NCBI GenBank assembly: GCA_963708245.1
Contig: OY970201.1
Span: 1,426,001 to 1,490,000 of the forward strand
Origin: CAVYXK01 sp963708245
GTDB taxonomy: Bacteria; Pseudomonadota; Alphaproteobacteria; Acetobacterales; Acetobacteraceae
DNA: 64,000 nt
Reading direction: 5' to 3'
Position 1 is the stretch's first letter; every line of letters starts with the position of its first letter. The position numbers were made by a program, and so were the translations under genes. Positions 33,599 to 42,915 of this stretch are shown here, one piece after another. The notes under the pieces were generated by a model, which saw only the letters and a list, made by a program, of their open reading frames with translations, was not told where the DNA came from and did no database searches.

Positions 33599-35185
33599 TC
33601 AAGGGGGTTCGCGCAGCAGAGTGAGGAGGCACAGCATCGCGACTGCCCCGAAGGCGATTGCGTAAAATCCGTCAATCGTGGAGAGTACGTTCGCTTGGAC
33701 CCGCACTGCCTGACCCAGCAGATCGGTGGCACGCGCCGACGCATCTGCCTCGCCGACGGAACGCCCGACGAGCGCCGATGCGACCTCCGTCAGGCGATGC
33801 GTCACCATGCCGCCACCGCTCTGCACGTGCAGGCCCAAAAGATACGACTGCCTCTGCTCCGACACTCGCACGAACGTCTGCATGAACCCATTACCGAGCT
33901 CGGCGCCAAACAGACGCGCGGCTTGCAGCACCGCGCCAAAAGTGAGTGCATCCGCCGGACGGAGGTGCCGTACGAAGAACAACAACATTGCGATTAGCGC
34001 AGCGGATTGGCCGACTGCCTGCAGAATCTGAGAGGGCAGGAAATCGTCCGTCTGCCACTCCGAGGTCAGATTGGTCGCCATCAGGCAAGCAATTCCCACG
34101 AGTATGACGCCAAGGGGCAATATGATCCGCGGGTTGATATAAGTCAGCACCTTCGCGATCAGCGGCGCGATCAGGAATTGCGGCAGGGCAATCCAGATCA
34201 GCACCTCTCCCACTTGCAGGCTGCGGAAATTCTGTACCGTCGTCAGATAATTCGGGATGAGGTAGGAGGTTGAGAGGATCACGAAGCGGAACAGCGTCAG
34301 CACCGCGACCAACAGAAGGATATTGCGCCCCGACAAGAAGCGCAGATTGATCCAAGGATGCGTGGCGGTCAGCTCGCGCACCAGAAAGGCTGAAAGCAGT
34401 ACGGCGCCTCCGGCGAGCAATCCGCGGATAGTACCGGAATTTAGCCAGTCGAGCCTGTTCCCTTGGTCAAGCGCGGCGTAGAGCATGGAGAAACCCGCGC
34501 CGGCATGGATCATGCCCCAGCCATCCGCCGTCCGCAGCACATCTCGGTTCACCTTCTGGCGCGGCATGCCGATGGCGATGCAGGCGATCATGGGCAGAGC
34601 GAGCAGCGTGCCTTGCCAGAAGATCCATTTCCAACTCAAGTGGTCGAGGTAGAAGCCTTCGAGCGAGGCGGGGATGTTCAAGGAAAATTCCAGGTTCAAC
34701 CCGTAAGCGGCGATGCCGTAGGGCCACCAGGCGGGCTTCAGGTTCTGCAGCACGAAGCCGATCGTCAGCGGTATGAATGTGCCGGAGGCCAGCCCGGCCA
34801 TGGCCTGCCCGAGCAGCATGGAGTGCAGGTTGGGAGCGAAGGGGATCAGCGCCGAGGCGACGGCGAAGAGGCTTGCCGAGACAAGAAGCACGCGGCGTAC
34901 GCCGAACGCGGCGCCGAGCCAGGCAGCGGGCGGGCCGACGAACATCTGCGCGACGGTTGCGGCGGTCGGAATCCATGCCCCCTCATCGAACCCGGCATGA
35001 ACCGCACCGCGGATATCGGCGAGGCCGTAGCTGGTGACTCGCCCAAAGAGCGTGGAGATCACCGAGCCGAGCAGCACAGCGGCGATGCCGACGAGCGGGT
35101 GGGTGCAGGCCGCTGGTGCCGGCGCGTTGTGATGCGCTGCCGGCGCAAGCGGCATCGCACCGGCAGCACTCATTGCGGCGCTCAT
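33599..35185 (-). CDS. DHA2-family MFS drug efflux transporter (EmrB-like)
   Basis: A 528-residue inner-membrane protein with about 14 helices, the DHA2 number. The motif A region between helices 2 and 3 is modified, but the long size, the Pro-rich motif C area (Gly-Phe-Val-Leu-Gln-Asn) and the partner fit EmrB. With the fusion protein encoded upstream it would span to an outer-membrane TolC. Its start overlaps the stop of the fusion-protein gene by four bases. Substrates are likely amphipathic toxicants. No dedicated regulator is adjacent. Confidence 0.87.
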   Translation of the reverse strand: MSAAMSAAGAMPLAPAAHHNAPAPAACTHPLVGIAAVLLGSVISTLFGRVTSYGLADIRGAVHAGFDEGAWIPTAATVAQMFVGPPAAWLGAAFGVRRVLLVSASLFAVASALIPFAPNLHSMLLGQAMAGLASGTFIPLTIGFVLQNLKPAWWPYGIAAYGLNLEFSLNIPASLEGFYLDHLSWKWIFWQGTLLALPMIACIAIGMPRQKVNRDVLRTADGWGMIHAGAGFSMLYAALDQGNRLDWLNSGTIRGLLAGGAVLLSAFLVRELTATHPWINLRFLSGRNILLLVAVLTLFRFVILSTSYLIPNYLTTVQNFRSLQVGEVLIWIALPQFLIAPLIAKVLTYINPRIILPLGVILVGIACLMATNLTSEWQTDDFLPSQILQAVGQSAALIAMLLFFVRHLRPADALTFGAVLQAARLFGAELGNGFMQTFVRVSEQRQSYLLGLHVQSGGGMVTHRLTEVASALVGRSVGEADASARATDLLGQAVRVQANVLSTIDGFYAIAFGAVAMLCLLTLLREPP

Positions 35186-36288
35186 TGTGGCGCAGGGGTG
35201 TCACCCGTATGGATCGTCGTCTCGACCGACATGCCAGGACGCAGCAGCGTCCCCAGCCCGCCTTTGGAATCGAGCGTGATTTTCACCGGGATGCGCTGTA
35301 CGACCTTGGTGAAGTTCCCAGTCGCGTTGTCGGGCGGCAGCAGTGCGAATTGCGAGCCGGTTCCCGGTGACCACGACTGCACGTGACCGTGCAGCACGAC
35401 GCCGGGGAAACTGTCCACGCGCACCTCGGCGGGCTGGCCGGTCCGAATTCGCGTGAGCTGCGTCTCCTTGTAGTTGGCAATCACATAAATGTCCGTCAGC
35501 GGGACGACCGCGATCACCTGGGTGCCGATCCCGACATACTGGCCGGGATAGACGCGACGCTGGCTTGCCATCCCGTCCACCGGCGCGCTGATGCGGGTGT
35601 AGCCAACATTGATCTGGGCCAGGTTGCGTGCCGCCACGGCTGCCTTCAGTGAGGCCTGGAGCTGTGCCTCCTGGCTTTGCTGCACCTTGAGTTGGAGCCG
35701 TGCGGCGTCCAGCGCAGCCTGCGACTGCGCCAGCTGGGATTCAGCAACGCGGTTCGCGGCCTGGGCTTGCTCCACTTGCTGCTCCGTACCGGTGATGCCG
35801 CTGGCTAGCAGCTTTTCCTGCCGTGTCGCCTCCAACGAGTCGCGCCATTCCGTTGCCTCCGCGCCGGCGAGCGCATCCTGGGCAGCGGTGATATTGGCTT
35901 GCTGCAGCTTCTCTTGTGCCAGCAAATTCCCGATCGCGGCCGCAGCCGCAAAGACGTTGGCGTCTGCCTGCGCAAGCTGAGCGGCATAGACACTGTCGTC
36001 GAGTTGGACCAGCAACTCGCCCTTGTGCACAGTCTGGAAGTCCCTGACCGGCACACTCAGCACCGGGGCAGGCACGAGCGCCGAAAGAGGCGTCAGATCG
36101 CTCTGCAGATAAGCGTCATCTGTCCATTGGTCGGCGGCACCGCCGATCCAGCGGTCCCAGTTCGTCGCGATGCCGATGCAGAGCGCCGCGGCCAGCACGA
36201 GCGCGAGGAGGTTTGGTAAAAAGCGCGCTATTCGCGCGCCGCGCGATGGCGCGGCTGTCGTGCGCTCCAGAACTTGTGGCTCCGCCAT
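35182..36288 (-). CDS. HlyD-family periplasmic adaptor (EmrA-like)
   Basis: A 368-residue membrane fusion protein. One N-terminal helix (about 25-45) anchors it in the inner membrane. A biotinyl-lipoyl half-motif, a long Gln/Ala/Glu-rich coiled coil (about 100-215), the second lipoyl half and a beta-barrel follow in the usual order. It links the EmrB-like pump to an outer-membrane channel. It is translated first and coupled to the pump by a four-base overlap. Confidence 0.88.
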   Translation of the reverse strand: MAEPQVLERTTAAPSRGARIARFLPNLLALVLAAALCIGIATNWDRWIGGAADQWTDDAYLQSDLTPLSALVPAPVLSVPVRDFQTVHKGELLVQLDDSVYAAQLAQADANVFAAAAAIGNLLAQEKLQQANITAAQDALAGAEATEWRDSLEATRQEKLLASGITGTEQQVEQAQAANRVAESQLAQSQAALDAARLQLKVQQSQEAQLQASLKAAVAARNLAQINVGYTRISAPVDGMASQRRVYPGQYVGIGTQVIAVVPLTDIYVIANYKETQLTRIRTGQPAEVRVDSFPGVVLHGHVQSWSPGTGSQFALLPPDNATGNFTKVVQRIPVKITLDSKGGLGTLLRPGMSVETTIHTGDTPAPQ

Positions 36289-36472
36289 GCCTGCGACCTC
36301 GCGCTGGTGTTGTCGCCTGATGGGACAATATCAGACCGCGCGGACGCTGCGCCAACAGGGGGCCTGTTGAGCGGCGGGATGTGTTATACGAACGACGCTG
36401 GGGACGGACCGCCCCCTGCCGCCTCGCCCCTCCCCCACCCCTTCCCGCAAAGGTAAGGGCGTGTTTCTGGTG

Positions 36473-37688
36473 TCAGTCGTCGATCGCCTGATAGGCCAAG
36501 GTCCAGAAGTCCGCCATCACCTTGGGCAGCGCCGGGGACTCCATCATGCGCTGCGTGAGCAGGATCCCGACGAGATCTTCGCTCGGATCCGAAGCGCCGG
36601 CCGTGCCGATGCCGCCCACCCAGCCGAACCGCCCGGGCACCGAAGAAAGGTCGGTGCGTTTGGCGTCGATGCCCATGCCGAATCCCCAGCCCGCCTTGAA
36701 CCCGCCCTGGCCGTCACCGAAGAACATCTCCGCGCCCGCCTTCTGGGCATCGGTCAGATGATCCATGGTCATGAGCTCGACCGAGGCGCGCGAGAGGACA
36801 CGCGTGTCCCCGTGACGGCCCTTGGCGAGCATCATGCGGCAGAAGGCGAGGTAATCATCGGCGGTCGAAACCAGCCCGCCGCCGCCCGACGCGAAGGCGG
36901 GCGGCTCGGCCCACCGGCTGTCTCGCGGATCGTCGTGCACGACGAGCCCATTGGCCGCAGGATCGCGCCGATAGCTTGTGGCGAGCCGGTGTCGCTCTTC
37001 GGCTGGCACATGGAAATCAGTGTCGTTCATGCCGAGCGGCGCGAAGATGCGCGTCCGCAGGAAATCCGCGAAGCTTTGCCCGGATGCGCGGGCGATCAGC
37101 ACGCCCAGAATGTCCGAACCCGTGTGATACATCCACCTCTCACCCGGCTGATGCATCAAGGGCAGCGCGCCAAGGCTCTTCATGTAATTGTCGGGCGTAT
37201 GCGTGGTTGGATTGGGGCCAGGCGCGAGCCCCGCTTCCTCCATCGCTCTCTGGATCGGAATGGTGCCGGGTGGCAGCATCACCGCGCCTAAACCGCAGCG
37301 GAAGGTCAGAAGATCGCGTAAAGTGATCGCGCGGTCCGCGGGCACCGTATCGTCCAGCGGGCCATCGAGGCGGCATAGTACCTCTGCGGTTCGCGAGCTC
37401 GGGCAGGAACGTGTCGATCGCATCGTCGAGCCGCAGTTTGCATTCTTCCACCAGGATCATCACCGCGGCAGCGGTGATCGGCTTGGTCATCGAGGCGATG
37501 CGGAAGATCGTGTCACGTCGGACGGGCGTGTCGCCGCCGATAGCTTGCATTCCGATCGCATCGACATGCAGCTCGCCGCGCCGGCTGATGGCGGTGACGA
37601 GGCCGGGCACTTCGCCGCGCTCGATGTAGCCCGCCGTCACGTCATGCATGCGGGCGAGCCGCGGCTTGGAGAATCCACCAGTGCCCAT
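36473..37688 (-). pseudogene. Serine beta-lactamase-family hydrolase, single frameshift
   Basis: The N-terminal half (start 37688) contains the nucleophile motif Ser66-Met-Thr-Lys69. The rest, in another frame from about 37387 to 36473, carries the Tyr-x-Thr/Ser second motif (Met-Tyr-His-Thr-Gly-Ser) and the usual C-terminal beta-sheet. One base indel near 37387 separates them, and both parts look well conserved. This is either a recent pseudogene or a sequencing error. Family members include esterases and D-aminopeptidases, so antibiotic resistance is not implied. Confidence 0.75.
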
Positions 37689-37712
37689 CGTCTGAGTTCT
37701 CCGTCGTTTCGG

Positions 37713-38804
37713 TTATTGCGTGGCCGCGAAACGCACGGCTGCGATCGGCGGCAGGCGCGCGTCGGGCATGGTCCAGGAGTTGCCGCCGTCTTCGGAGATC
37801 CACAGCCCGCCGCTGGTCGAGCCGAAGGCGAGACGCTCGCCGGTGGCATCGGTGGCTAGCGCGTGACGCCAGACCAGGTCGTAGGCGTGGCGCTGCGGCA
37901 GGCCATTGCTCAGCACTTCGAAGCTCTGTCCGCCATCGCGCGTGCGGGCGACCACGACTTTGCCGTCGACGGGGATGCGCCGCTCGTCCTTGATCGCCGG
38001 TACGAACCATGCGGTGTTCGGGTTGTGCGGATGGGCGACGACGGCGAAGCCGAACTTCGATGGGCGGATCGCTGTTATCTCGTGCCAGGTGGCGCCGGCA
38101 TCTTCGGAACGGAACACGCCGTTGTGGTGCTGGCATCACATGATCTCGGGACGCGCGGCGCAGCGCGCCAGCATGTGCACGTCCTGCACGATCGGATCCC
38201 CGCGGCGCTCTGGCGGCATGTATTCGGCGTACATGCCCTGGTTGATGATGTCCCAGGTTTCGCCAGCGTCGGTGCTGGCCCAAACGCCGGCAGTTGATAC
38301 GCCGAGGCGGATGTCGGAGGGGTCGCGCGGGTTGATCAGTACGGCGCTGATCCCCGGCTGCTCGCCGCCAGCAACGCCGAGCCATTGGCGGCGCTCGGGC
38401 ATCAGCCACAGCTTCTCGTTCAGCGACCAGGATGCGCCGTCGTCGTCTGAGCGGAAGAGGCCGCCAGGCATCGTGCCGGCCCAGATGCGGCCGGGAACGC
38501 CGCCCGGCTCGAGCGACCAGATCTTGCCGAGCGACCAGGGATGGGGATCGTCTTCTGCGTCCTCGGGCTTCGGCGGGAAGGCGGGAGTTGTTAGTTCGTG
38601 CCACGTGCCGTTGCGGTCGCGGTGCCAGAGCTTGGCGCCGAAGTGTCCGAGATCGAGTGCGGCGTGAACCGTGCCGTCGCTGCGTGCCAGCACGGCGGAG
38701 ACGGGATCGCCGAGGAAATGCGCATCGACGATGTCCCAGCCGCCGTTGCGGCGCGCCAACTCGAACAGGCCCTTGCGGGTGCCGACATGCAGCCGATCAG
38801 ACAT
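37713..38804 (-). CDS. BNR-repeat sialidase-like beta-propeller protein with in-frame TGA
   Basis: The frame stays open for 363 residues apart from a TGA at 38136-38138 (codon 223). Both sides are well conserved with Ser-x-Asp-x-Gly-x-Thr-Trp Asp-box repeats (for example Ser-Thr-Asp-Ala-Gly-Glu-Thr-Trp and Ser-Glu-Asp-Ala-Gly-Ala-Thr-Trp) of a propeller. The stop sits where I recall a Trp before Cys-Gln-His-His-Asn-Gly, so one TGG-to-TGA change explains it. No signal peptide is present, so it is cytoplasmic. AAGGAG supports the ATG at 38804. It follows the MoaD-like gene closely, an arrangement that implies a shared function. Confidence 0.7.
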
Positions 38805-38815
38805 GCGTTTCTCCT

Positions 38816-39085
38816 TCAACCACCGGACAGTGCCTGGAAGACGTAGATCTCGTCGCTTGGGCCGACAGGATCGCTCAGGTACCGGCGATCGCTGATCGGT
38901 CGGCCGTTGACATAGGCGGCGACATGACGACGCAACGTGCCCTGGTCGTCGAGCACGTAGCCGCGCAGCGCCGGTTGCTGAGCGAACACGGCGGCCAATG
39001 CCTCGGCCACCGTGGCGGCTTCCACCTGTGCGGAGGATGCCGGCAGGAAGCGCTGCAGCGCGGCGGTGAAGCAGACGGTCGCCAT
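38816..39085 (-). CDS. MoaD/ThiS-family ubiquitin-like sulfur carrier protein
   Basis: An 89-residue beta-grasp protein ending in Gly-Gly, the tail that is adenylated and thiocarboxylated in MoaD and ThiS. No MoaE, ThiF or ThiG gene is nearby, so it probably is not the housekeeping MoaD. It is transcribed with the BNR-repeat protein downstream, with 11 bases between stop and start. A divergent MarR gene and a palindrome at 39111-39122 suggest the pair is MarR-regulated. Its target is unknown. Confidence 0.82.
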   Translation of the reverse strand: MATVCFTAALQRFLPASSAQVEAATVAEALAAVFAQQPALRGYVLDDQGTLRRHVAAYVNGRPISDRRYLSDPVGPSDEIYVFQALSGG

Positions 39086-39110
39086 GACGTTTTGCCTCTT
39101 GTGCCTTTAG

Positions 39111-39122
39111 GTTGATATCAAC
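39111..39122. promoter_or_regulatory. MarR-type palindrome
   Basis: GTTGATATCAAC is a perfect 12-bp palindrome in the 49-base region between the MoaD-like gene and the marR gene. TTGATATCAA-like palindromes are typical MarR-family operators. One site could control both divergent promoters. Confidence 0.6.
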
Positions 39123-39134
39123 ATACTACGGCGT

Positions 39135-39581
39135 ATGTCAAATCGGAATGTGGTCCCGTTCGAGGTGACGCTGGCAGTCCGCGATGCCTGCCTGTGCCTT
39201 CACTTGCAGCGGGCGGCACGCGCCGTGGCGCGGCGGTTCGACGAGGCGCTGCGGCCGGTCGGTCTGACCAGCGGACAATTCTCGCTGCTGATGTCGCTCA
39301 ATCGTCCCGAGCCGCCGCGGATCGGCGATGTCGCGAGCTTGCTGGCGATGGATCGCACGACGCTGACCGCCAATCTCAAGCCGCTGGAACGGCGCGGTCT
39401 GGTGATGGTGGTCGTGGATGCCGAGGACAGGCGGAGCCGGCGGTTGAGGCTGACGCCGGCGGGCCGAGCTGTACTTATTTCGGCGGTGCCGGTTTGGAAG
39501 CGGACTCATGCGGCGATGGAAGGGCGTCTGGTCGGAGACGACCCGGATCGACTGCGAGCCAATCTGCGGGCGCTGTCCTGA
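39135..39581 (+). CDS. MarR-family transcriptional regulator
   Basis: A 148-residue winged-helix protein. The recognition helix lies near 70-85 (Leu-Ala-Met-Asp-Arg-Thr-Thr-Leu-Thr-Ala-Asn-Leu) and the wing Asp-x-Arg-Ser near 95-98 (Asp-Arg-Arg-Ser-Arg-Arg). N- and C-terminal helices form the dimer. It is divergent from the MoaD/BNR pair across a palindrome that it probably binds. Its stop is 49 bases from the convergent MFS gene. The ligand is unknown. Confidence 0.87.
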   Translation: MSNRNVVPFEVTLAVRDACLCLHLQRAARAVARRFDEALRPVGLTSGQFSLLMSLNRPEPPRIGDVASLLAMDRTTLTANLKPLERRGLVMVVVDAEDRRSRRLRLTPAGRAVLISAVPVWKRTHAAMEGRLVGDDPDRLRANLRALS

Positions 39582-39629
39582 AGTGGAGACCGACGGTGCC
39601 GTTATCCACTTTCCTCTGCGTCTCTGCGG

Positions 39630-40862
39630 CTATGCTTCCCGGACCGCCGCACCGGCACCGTGCATCTGCACATGGCGCGCTTCGCGGCCGAAGCCGACCA
39701 TCACGGCGATGATCACCGCGACGATCGCCGCGACGCCGGCCAACGGCCACGAGTAGTTCCCTCCCATTCCGGATGCGATGGCGCTCTGGATGGTTGCGTT
39801 CGCCGCGGCGAGAAGATTGCCGAGCTGATACGTTACGCCCGGGAAGGTGCCGCGGATCTCGGGAGGTGACAGCTCGTTGAGATGTGCGGGGATGACGCCC
39901 CAGGCACCCTGCACGCAGATCTGCATGAGGAATGCTCCGAGACCGAGCGCCAATGGCGAAGCGGCGAAGGCCCAGAGCGGGATTATCGGCAATGCGGCCA
40001 CCGCCGCGATCACGATGGCGGCTCGCCGGCCGATGTGCTGCGAGAGGCTGCCAAAGGCGATGCCGCCGAGGATGGCGCCGAGGATGGCGCCGATGTTGTA
40101 GATGATGGCGATCGTCGCCACCGTGCTCGTCGAGAACTTGTGCTGCACTTGCAGGAAGGTTGGATACAGGTCCTGCGTGCCATGGCTGAAGAAGTTGAAC
40201 GCTGCCATCAGCACGACGACGTACACCGTCAGCCCGACGTTCCGCCCCAGCACCTGCCAGATCGACGGGTGTGGTCCGGCCGCGCGGCGCGCTGTCCAGT
40301 CGGGACTCTCCGGTACCGAGCTCCGAATATACAGGACCAGCAGCGCAGGGAGCGCGCCGATGACGAACATGCCGCGCCAGCCGACCAGCGGGAAGGCGAT
40401 CCAATAGACGATCGAGGCGAGCAGGTAGCCGCTCGGGTAACCGGCTTGCAGCAGACCGGAGACCGAGCCGCGCCAATTGGCAGGCACCAATTCCATCGTA
40501 AGGGATGCACCGACGCCCCACTCGCCGCCCATGGCGATGCCGAAGAGCGCACGCAGGATGAAGAACGTGGTCAGGTTCGGTGAGAAGCCGGTCGCCAGCT
40601 CCAGCAGCGAATACAGCAGAACGCTGGCCATCAGGGTGGGCCGCCGCCCGAACCGGTCCGCGAGCCGACCGAAGATCCACGCGCCGAGTGCGCGCATGGC
40701 CAACGTCAGCGTGATCGCGACCGTCACCACGGTGATCGTGGTGGAGAAGGTCTCCGCAATGTTGCGCAGGACGAAGACCATGATGAAGAAGTCGAAGGCG
40801 TCGAGCGCCCAGCCGAGATACGCTGCGACGACGACGTGGCGCTGCTGCGAGGCGGTTGGCAT
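39630..40862 (-). CDS. MFS transporter, metabolite:H+ symporter type
   Basis: A 410-residue, 12-helix MFS permease of the sugar-acid/aromatic-acid symporter group. Motif A between helices 2 and 3 reads Gly-Arg-Leu-Ala-Asp-Arg-Phe-Gly-Arg-Arg. An early Trp-Ala-Leu-Asp-Ala-Phe-Asp-Phe-Phe is typical of carboxylate importers. The ATG at 40862 follows GGGAGGAAA; longer upstream starts add a basic, unconserved tail. It ends convergently with marR. A carboxylate or sialate-like substrate is plausible but unproven. Confidence 0.85.
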   Translation of the reverse strand: MPTASQQRHVVVAAYLGWALDAFDFFIMVFVLRNIAETFSTTITVVTVAITLTLAMRALGAWIFGRLADRFGRRPTLMASVLLYSLLELATGFSPNLTTFFILRALFGIAMGGEWGVGASLTMELVPANWRGSVSGLLQAGYPSGYLLASIVYWIAFPLVGWRGMFVIGALPALLVLYIRSSVPESPDWTARRAAGPHPSIWQVLGRNVGLTVYVVVLMAAFNFFSHGTQDLYPTFLQVQHKFSTSTVATIAIIYNIGAILGAILGGIAFGSLSQHIGRRAAIVIAAVAALPIIPLWAFAASPLALGLGAFLMQICVQGAWGVIPAHLNELSPPEIRGTFPGVTYQLGNLLAAANATIQSAIASGMGGNYSWPLAGVAAIVAVIIAVMVGFGREARHVQMHGAGAAVREA

Positions 40863-41087
40863 CGCCGTTTCCTCCCAAGGACAGCCGTGACTCCGGACAT
40901 CGCATGAAAGCACGGCCATCGGAACCTGTCTCGTCGGCGCCCGAGGCGGTTTCGGTCGCGGACGCCCGCGGCCACGGGTCCGGTTCGGATCGGGGAGGAC
41001 CCGTCGGCACAATCAAATAAACGGTCGAGAAGGGTCGCGAGCGATCATCGGATTGCCTGGACTGGCGTAACGCGCCGCGGCCACTTC

Positions 41088-41620
41088 CGGACGGCATCGT
41101 TCCCGAAGAGGTGGTCGCACGCACCGAGAGGCGCTGGGTCATTACGATGGCTACGATGCTGGTCGTCATGCTGGCAGTCGTCGTCATAACCGGTGTCGTG
41201 GGGGCGCTACACCCGGCCAGCAATGTCCAGGTCATCGATCCGCGGACGTTGTATCTCACCGGCGAGTTCGTCGAGAGCAATCTCGGCACGGCGATCGAGC
41301 CTGACGGCTCCGCCACAGTGAGGATGATTGGCGAACAATAGTTTCGTGCCGCATTGCGTCCAAGTGCCAGCGCAGACGCGGGTCAAATTCCGACTGACCA
41401 GCGCGACGTCATTCACGGTTTCCTGCTTCCCGACACGAACATCAATACGATGGTTGTGCCGGGCTTCGTCGCCGAGGTGCGCACGAGCTTCGCCCGGCTA
41501 GGCGAGTACGACATGCCATGCAACGATTTCTGCGGCCTCGGTCATCACGTGGTTATTCCCCAAGACCGTTTCGCGGAACAGAGCCCTCTCCAAAGGACAA
41601 GCTGTGGGAAACGCTAAGAG
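41088..41620 (+). pseudogene. Heme-copper oxidase subunit II remnant
   Basis: An N-terminal membrane helix (Ala-Thr-Met-Leu-Val-Val-Met-Leu) is followed by the cupredoxin domain in pieces. The frame stops at TAG 41339-41341, continues about 60 bases in another frame, then in a third frame to near 41619. The CuA loop Cys-Asn-Asp-Phe-Cys-Gly-Leu-Gly-His-His is present, but the Met ligand that should follow is not in frame. This matches ba3-type cytochrome oxidase subunit II. Two frameshifts make it non-functional. Confidence 0.75.
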
Positions 41621-41858
41621 CCTGACGCTCTGTCACTTCTGGGTTGCCTTCGGCCTGTTCCTGCCGGCGGTGCTGTTAGGGGCCTGGCAGATGCTGATGC
41701 GTAGCCCGCTGCCGGCACCGCTCGACGATCCGGACGCCTATTACGCCTCCGTGACGTTGCGCCGCCTGCTACTCGCCGGAAGGCTACAAAACGTGCCGTC
41801 GTTACGGGCGGCGAAGGAACGCGGGGACAAGACGCGGATGGCCGGCCTTCGGCCATGA
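41604..41858 (+). pseudogene. Heme-copper oxidase subunit I, N-terminal fragment
   Basis: About 50 residues match the first helix region of ba3-type oxidase subunit I (Leu-Thr-Leu-x-His-Phe-Trp-Val-Ala-Phe-Gly...Trp-Gln-Met-Leu-Met-Arg-Ser-Pro-Leu-Pro). The homology stops at Ser-Val-Thr-Leu, and about 30 unrelated residues follow. The rest of the roughly 500-residue catalytic subunit is deleted. It overlaps the subunit II remnant, as in intact operons. Confidence 0.75.
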
Positions 41859-41912
41859 TGACAGGACCGACACGACCAAATGCGATCATGAGAGGCAATT
41901 TAGCCGAAGCAG

Positions 41913-42878
41913 TTGCTTGACAAAATCAAGGAGTTGGTTGACTGGTTCCGCATGCCTCCGTCGGTCCAGGTCGAGGCGGTCCGCCGCTTCTCCAGGTTCT
42001 ACACCAGCCGGATCGGCCTGCTGCACGACGGCCTGCTCGGCAGCGAGCTGTCGCTTGCCGAGGGGCGCATCGTCTATGAGTTGGGCCGTCGCTGCAGTGC
42101 CACGGCCGGTGCGTTGTGCACCGAGCTCGACTTGGATCCGGGGTATCTCAGCCGGCTGCTGCGTGGTTTCGAGGAGCGCGGTCTGATCGAGAAGACTGCG
42201 TCCGCTACGGACGGGCGGCAGCGTATCCTCTCGCTCACCGCGTCGGGGCGGGTGCTGTTCGCAGCCATCGATGCCCGGTCGGCCGAAGAGATCGGCACGT
42301 TGCTCGCACATCTGACGCCGGCGGAGCAGGCCCGGCTCTGTTCGGCGTTGCGCACGGCGGAGACGCTGTTGGGCGGTCCGGCACCGGCGGCTGCGCCGGT
42401 GGTGCTGCGGCCTCCGCGGCCGGGCGATATCGGTTGGGTGGTGCACCGGCATGGTGCGCTCTATGCCGCCGAATACGGTTGGGACGAGACGTTCGAGGCA
42501 CTGGTGGCGGAGATCGCGGCGGGTTTCCTGCGCACCGCCGACCCGAAGCGAGAACGCTGCTGGATCGCCGAGCGGGACGAGGCGATCCTGGGGTCGGTGT
42601 TCCTGGTTCGCCACTCGGAAGAAGTCGCGAAACTCCGGCTGCTTTACGTGGAGCCTGCAGCGCGGGGCGCAGGATTGGGGCGGCTCCTGGTGCGCGAGTG
42701 CCTGCGCTTCGCCGCTGGCGTCGGGTATCGTCGCATGACGCTGTGGACGAACGATGTGCTGGTGGCGGCGCGCGCGATTTATCGCTCGGAGGGGTTCCGG
42801 CTGATTGCTTCGGAACCGCACCACAGTTTCGGCAAGGACCTGGTCAGCGAGACTTGGGAGCGGGAGCTGCAGGGCTGA
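41913..42878 (+). CDS. MarR-GNAT fusion protein
   Basis: About 321 residues. The first 150 form a MarR-type winged helix (Leu-Asp-Pro-Gly-Tyr-Leu-Ser-Arg-Leu-Leu in the recognition helix, Asp-Gly-Arg-Gln-Arg in the wing). The last 160 form a GNAT acetyltransferase with the acetyl-CoA loop Arg-Gly-Ala-Gly-Leu-Gly-Arg near 255. Such fusions are widespread and little studied. They may couple acetylation to gene control. TTG at 41913 or ATG at 41952 could be the start; neither has a strong ribosome site. No clear target gene is adjacent. Confidence 0.82.
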   Translation: MLDKIKELVDWFRMPPSVQVEAVRRFSRFYTSRIGLLHDGLLGSELSLAEGRIVYELGRRCSATAGALCTELDLDPGYLSRLLRGFEERGLIEKTASATDGRQRILSLTASGRVLFAAIDARSAEEIGTLLAHLTPAEQARLCSALRTAETLLGGPAPAAAPVVLRPPRPGDIGWVVHRHGALYAAEYGWDETFEALVAEIAAGFLRTADPKRERCWIAERDEAILGSVFLVRHSEEVAKLRLLYVEPAARGAGLGRLLVRECLRFAAGVGYRRMTLWTNDVLVAARAIYRSEGFRLIASEPHHSFGKDLVSETWERELQG

Positions 42879-42915
42879 ATTGCTTCCGTGGCCACCTCGC
42901 CTTGCGTGGTTCGGG

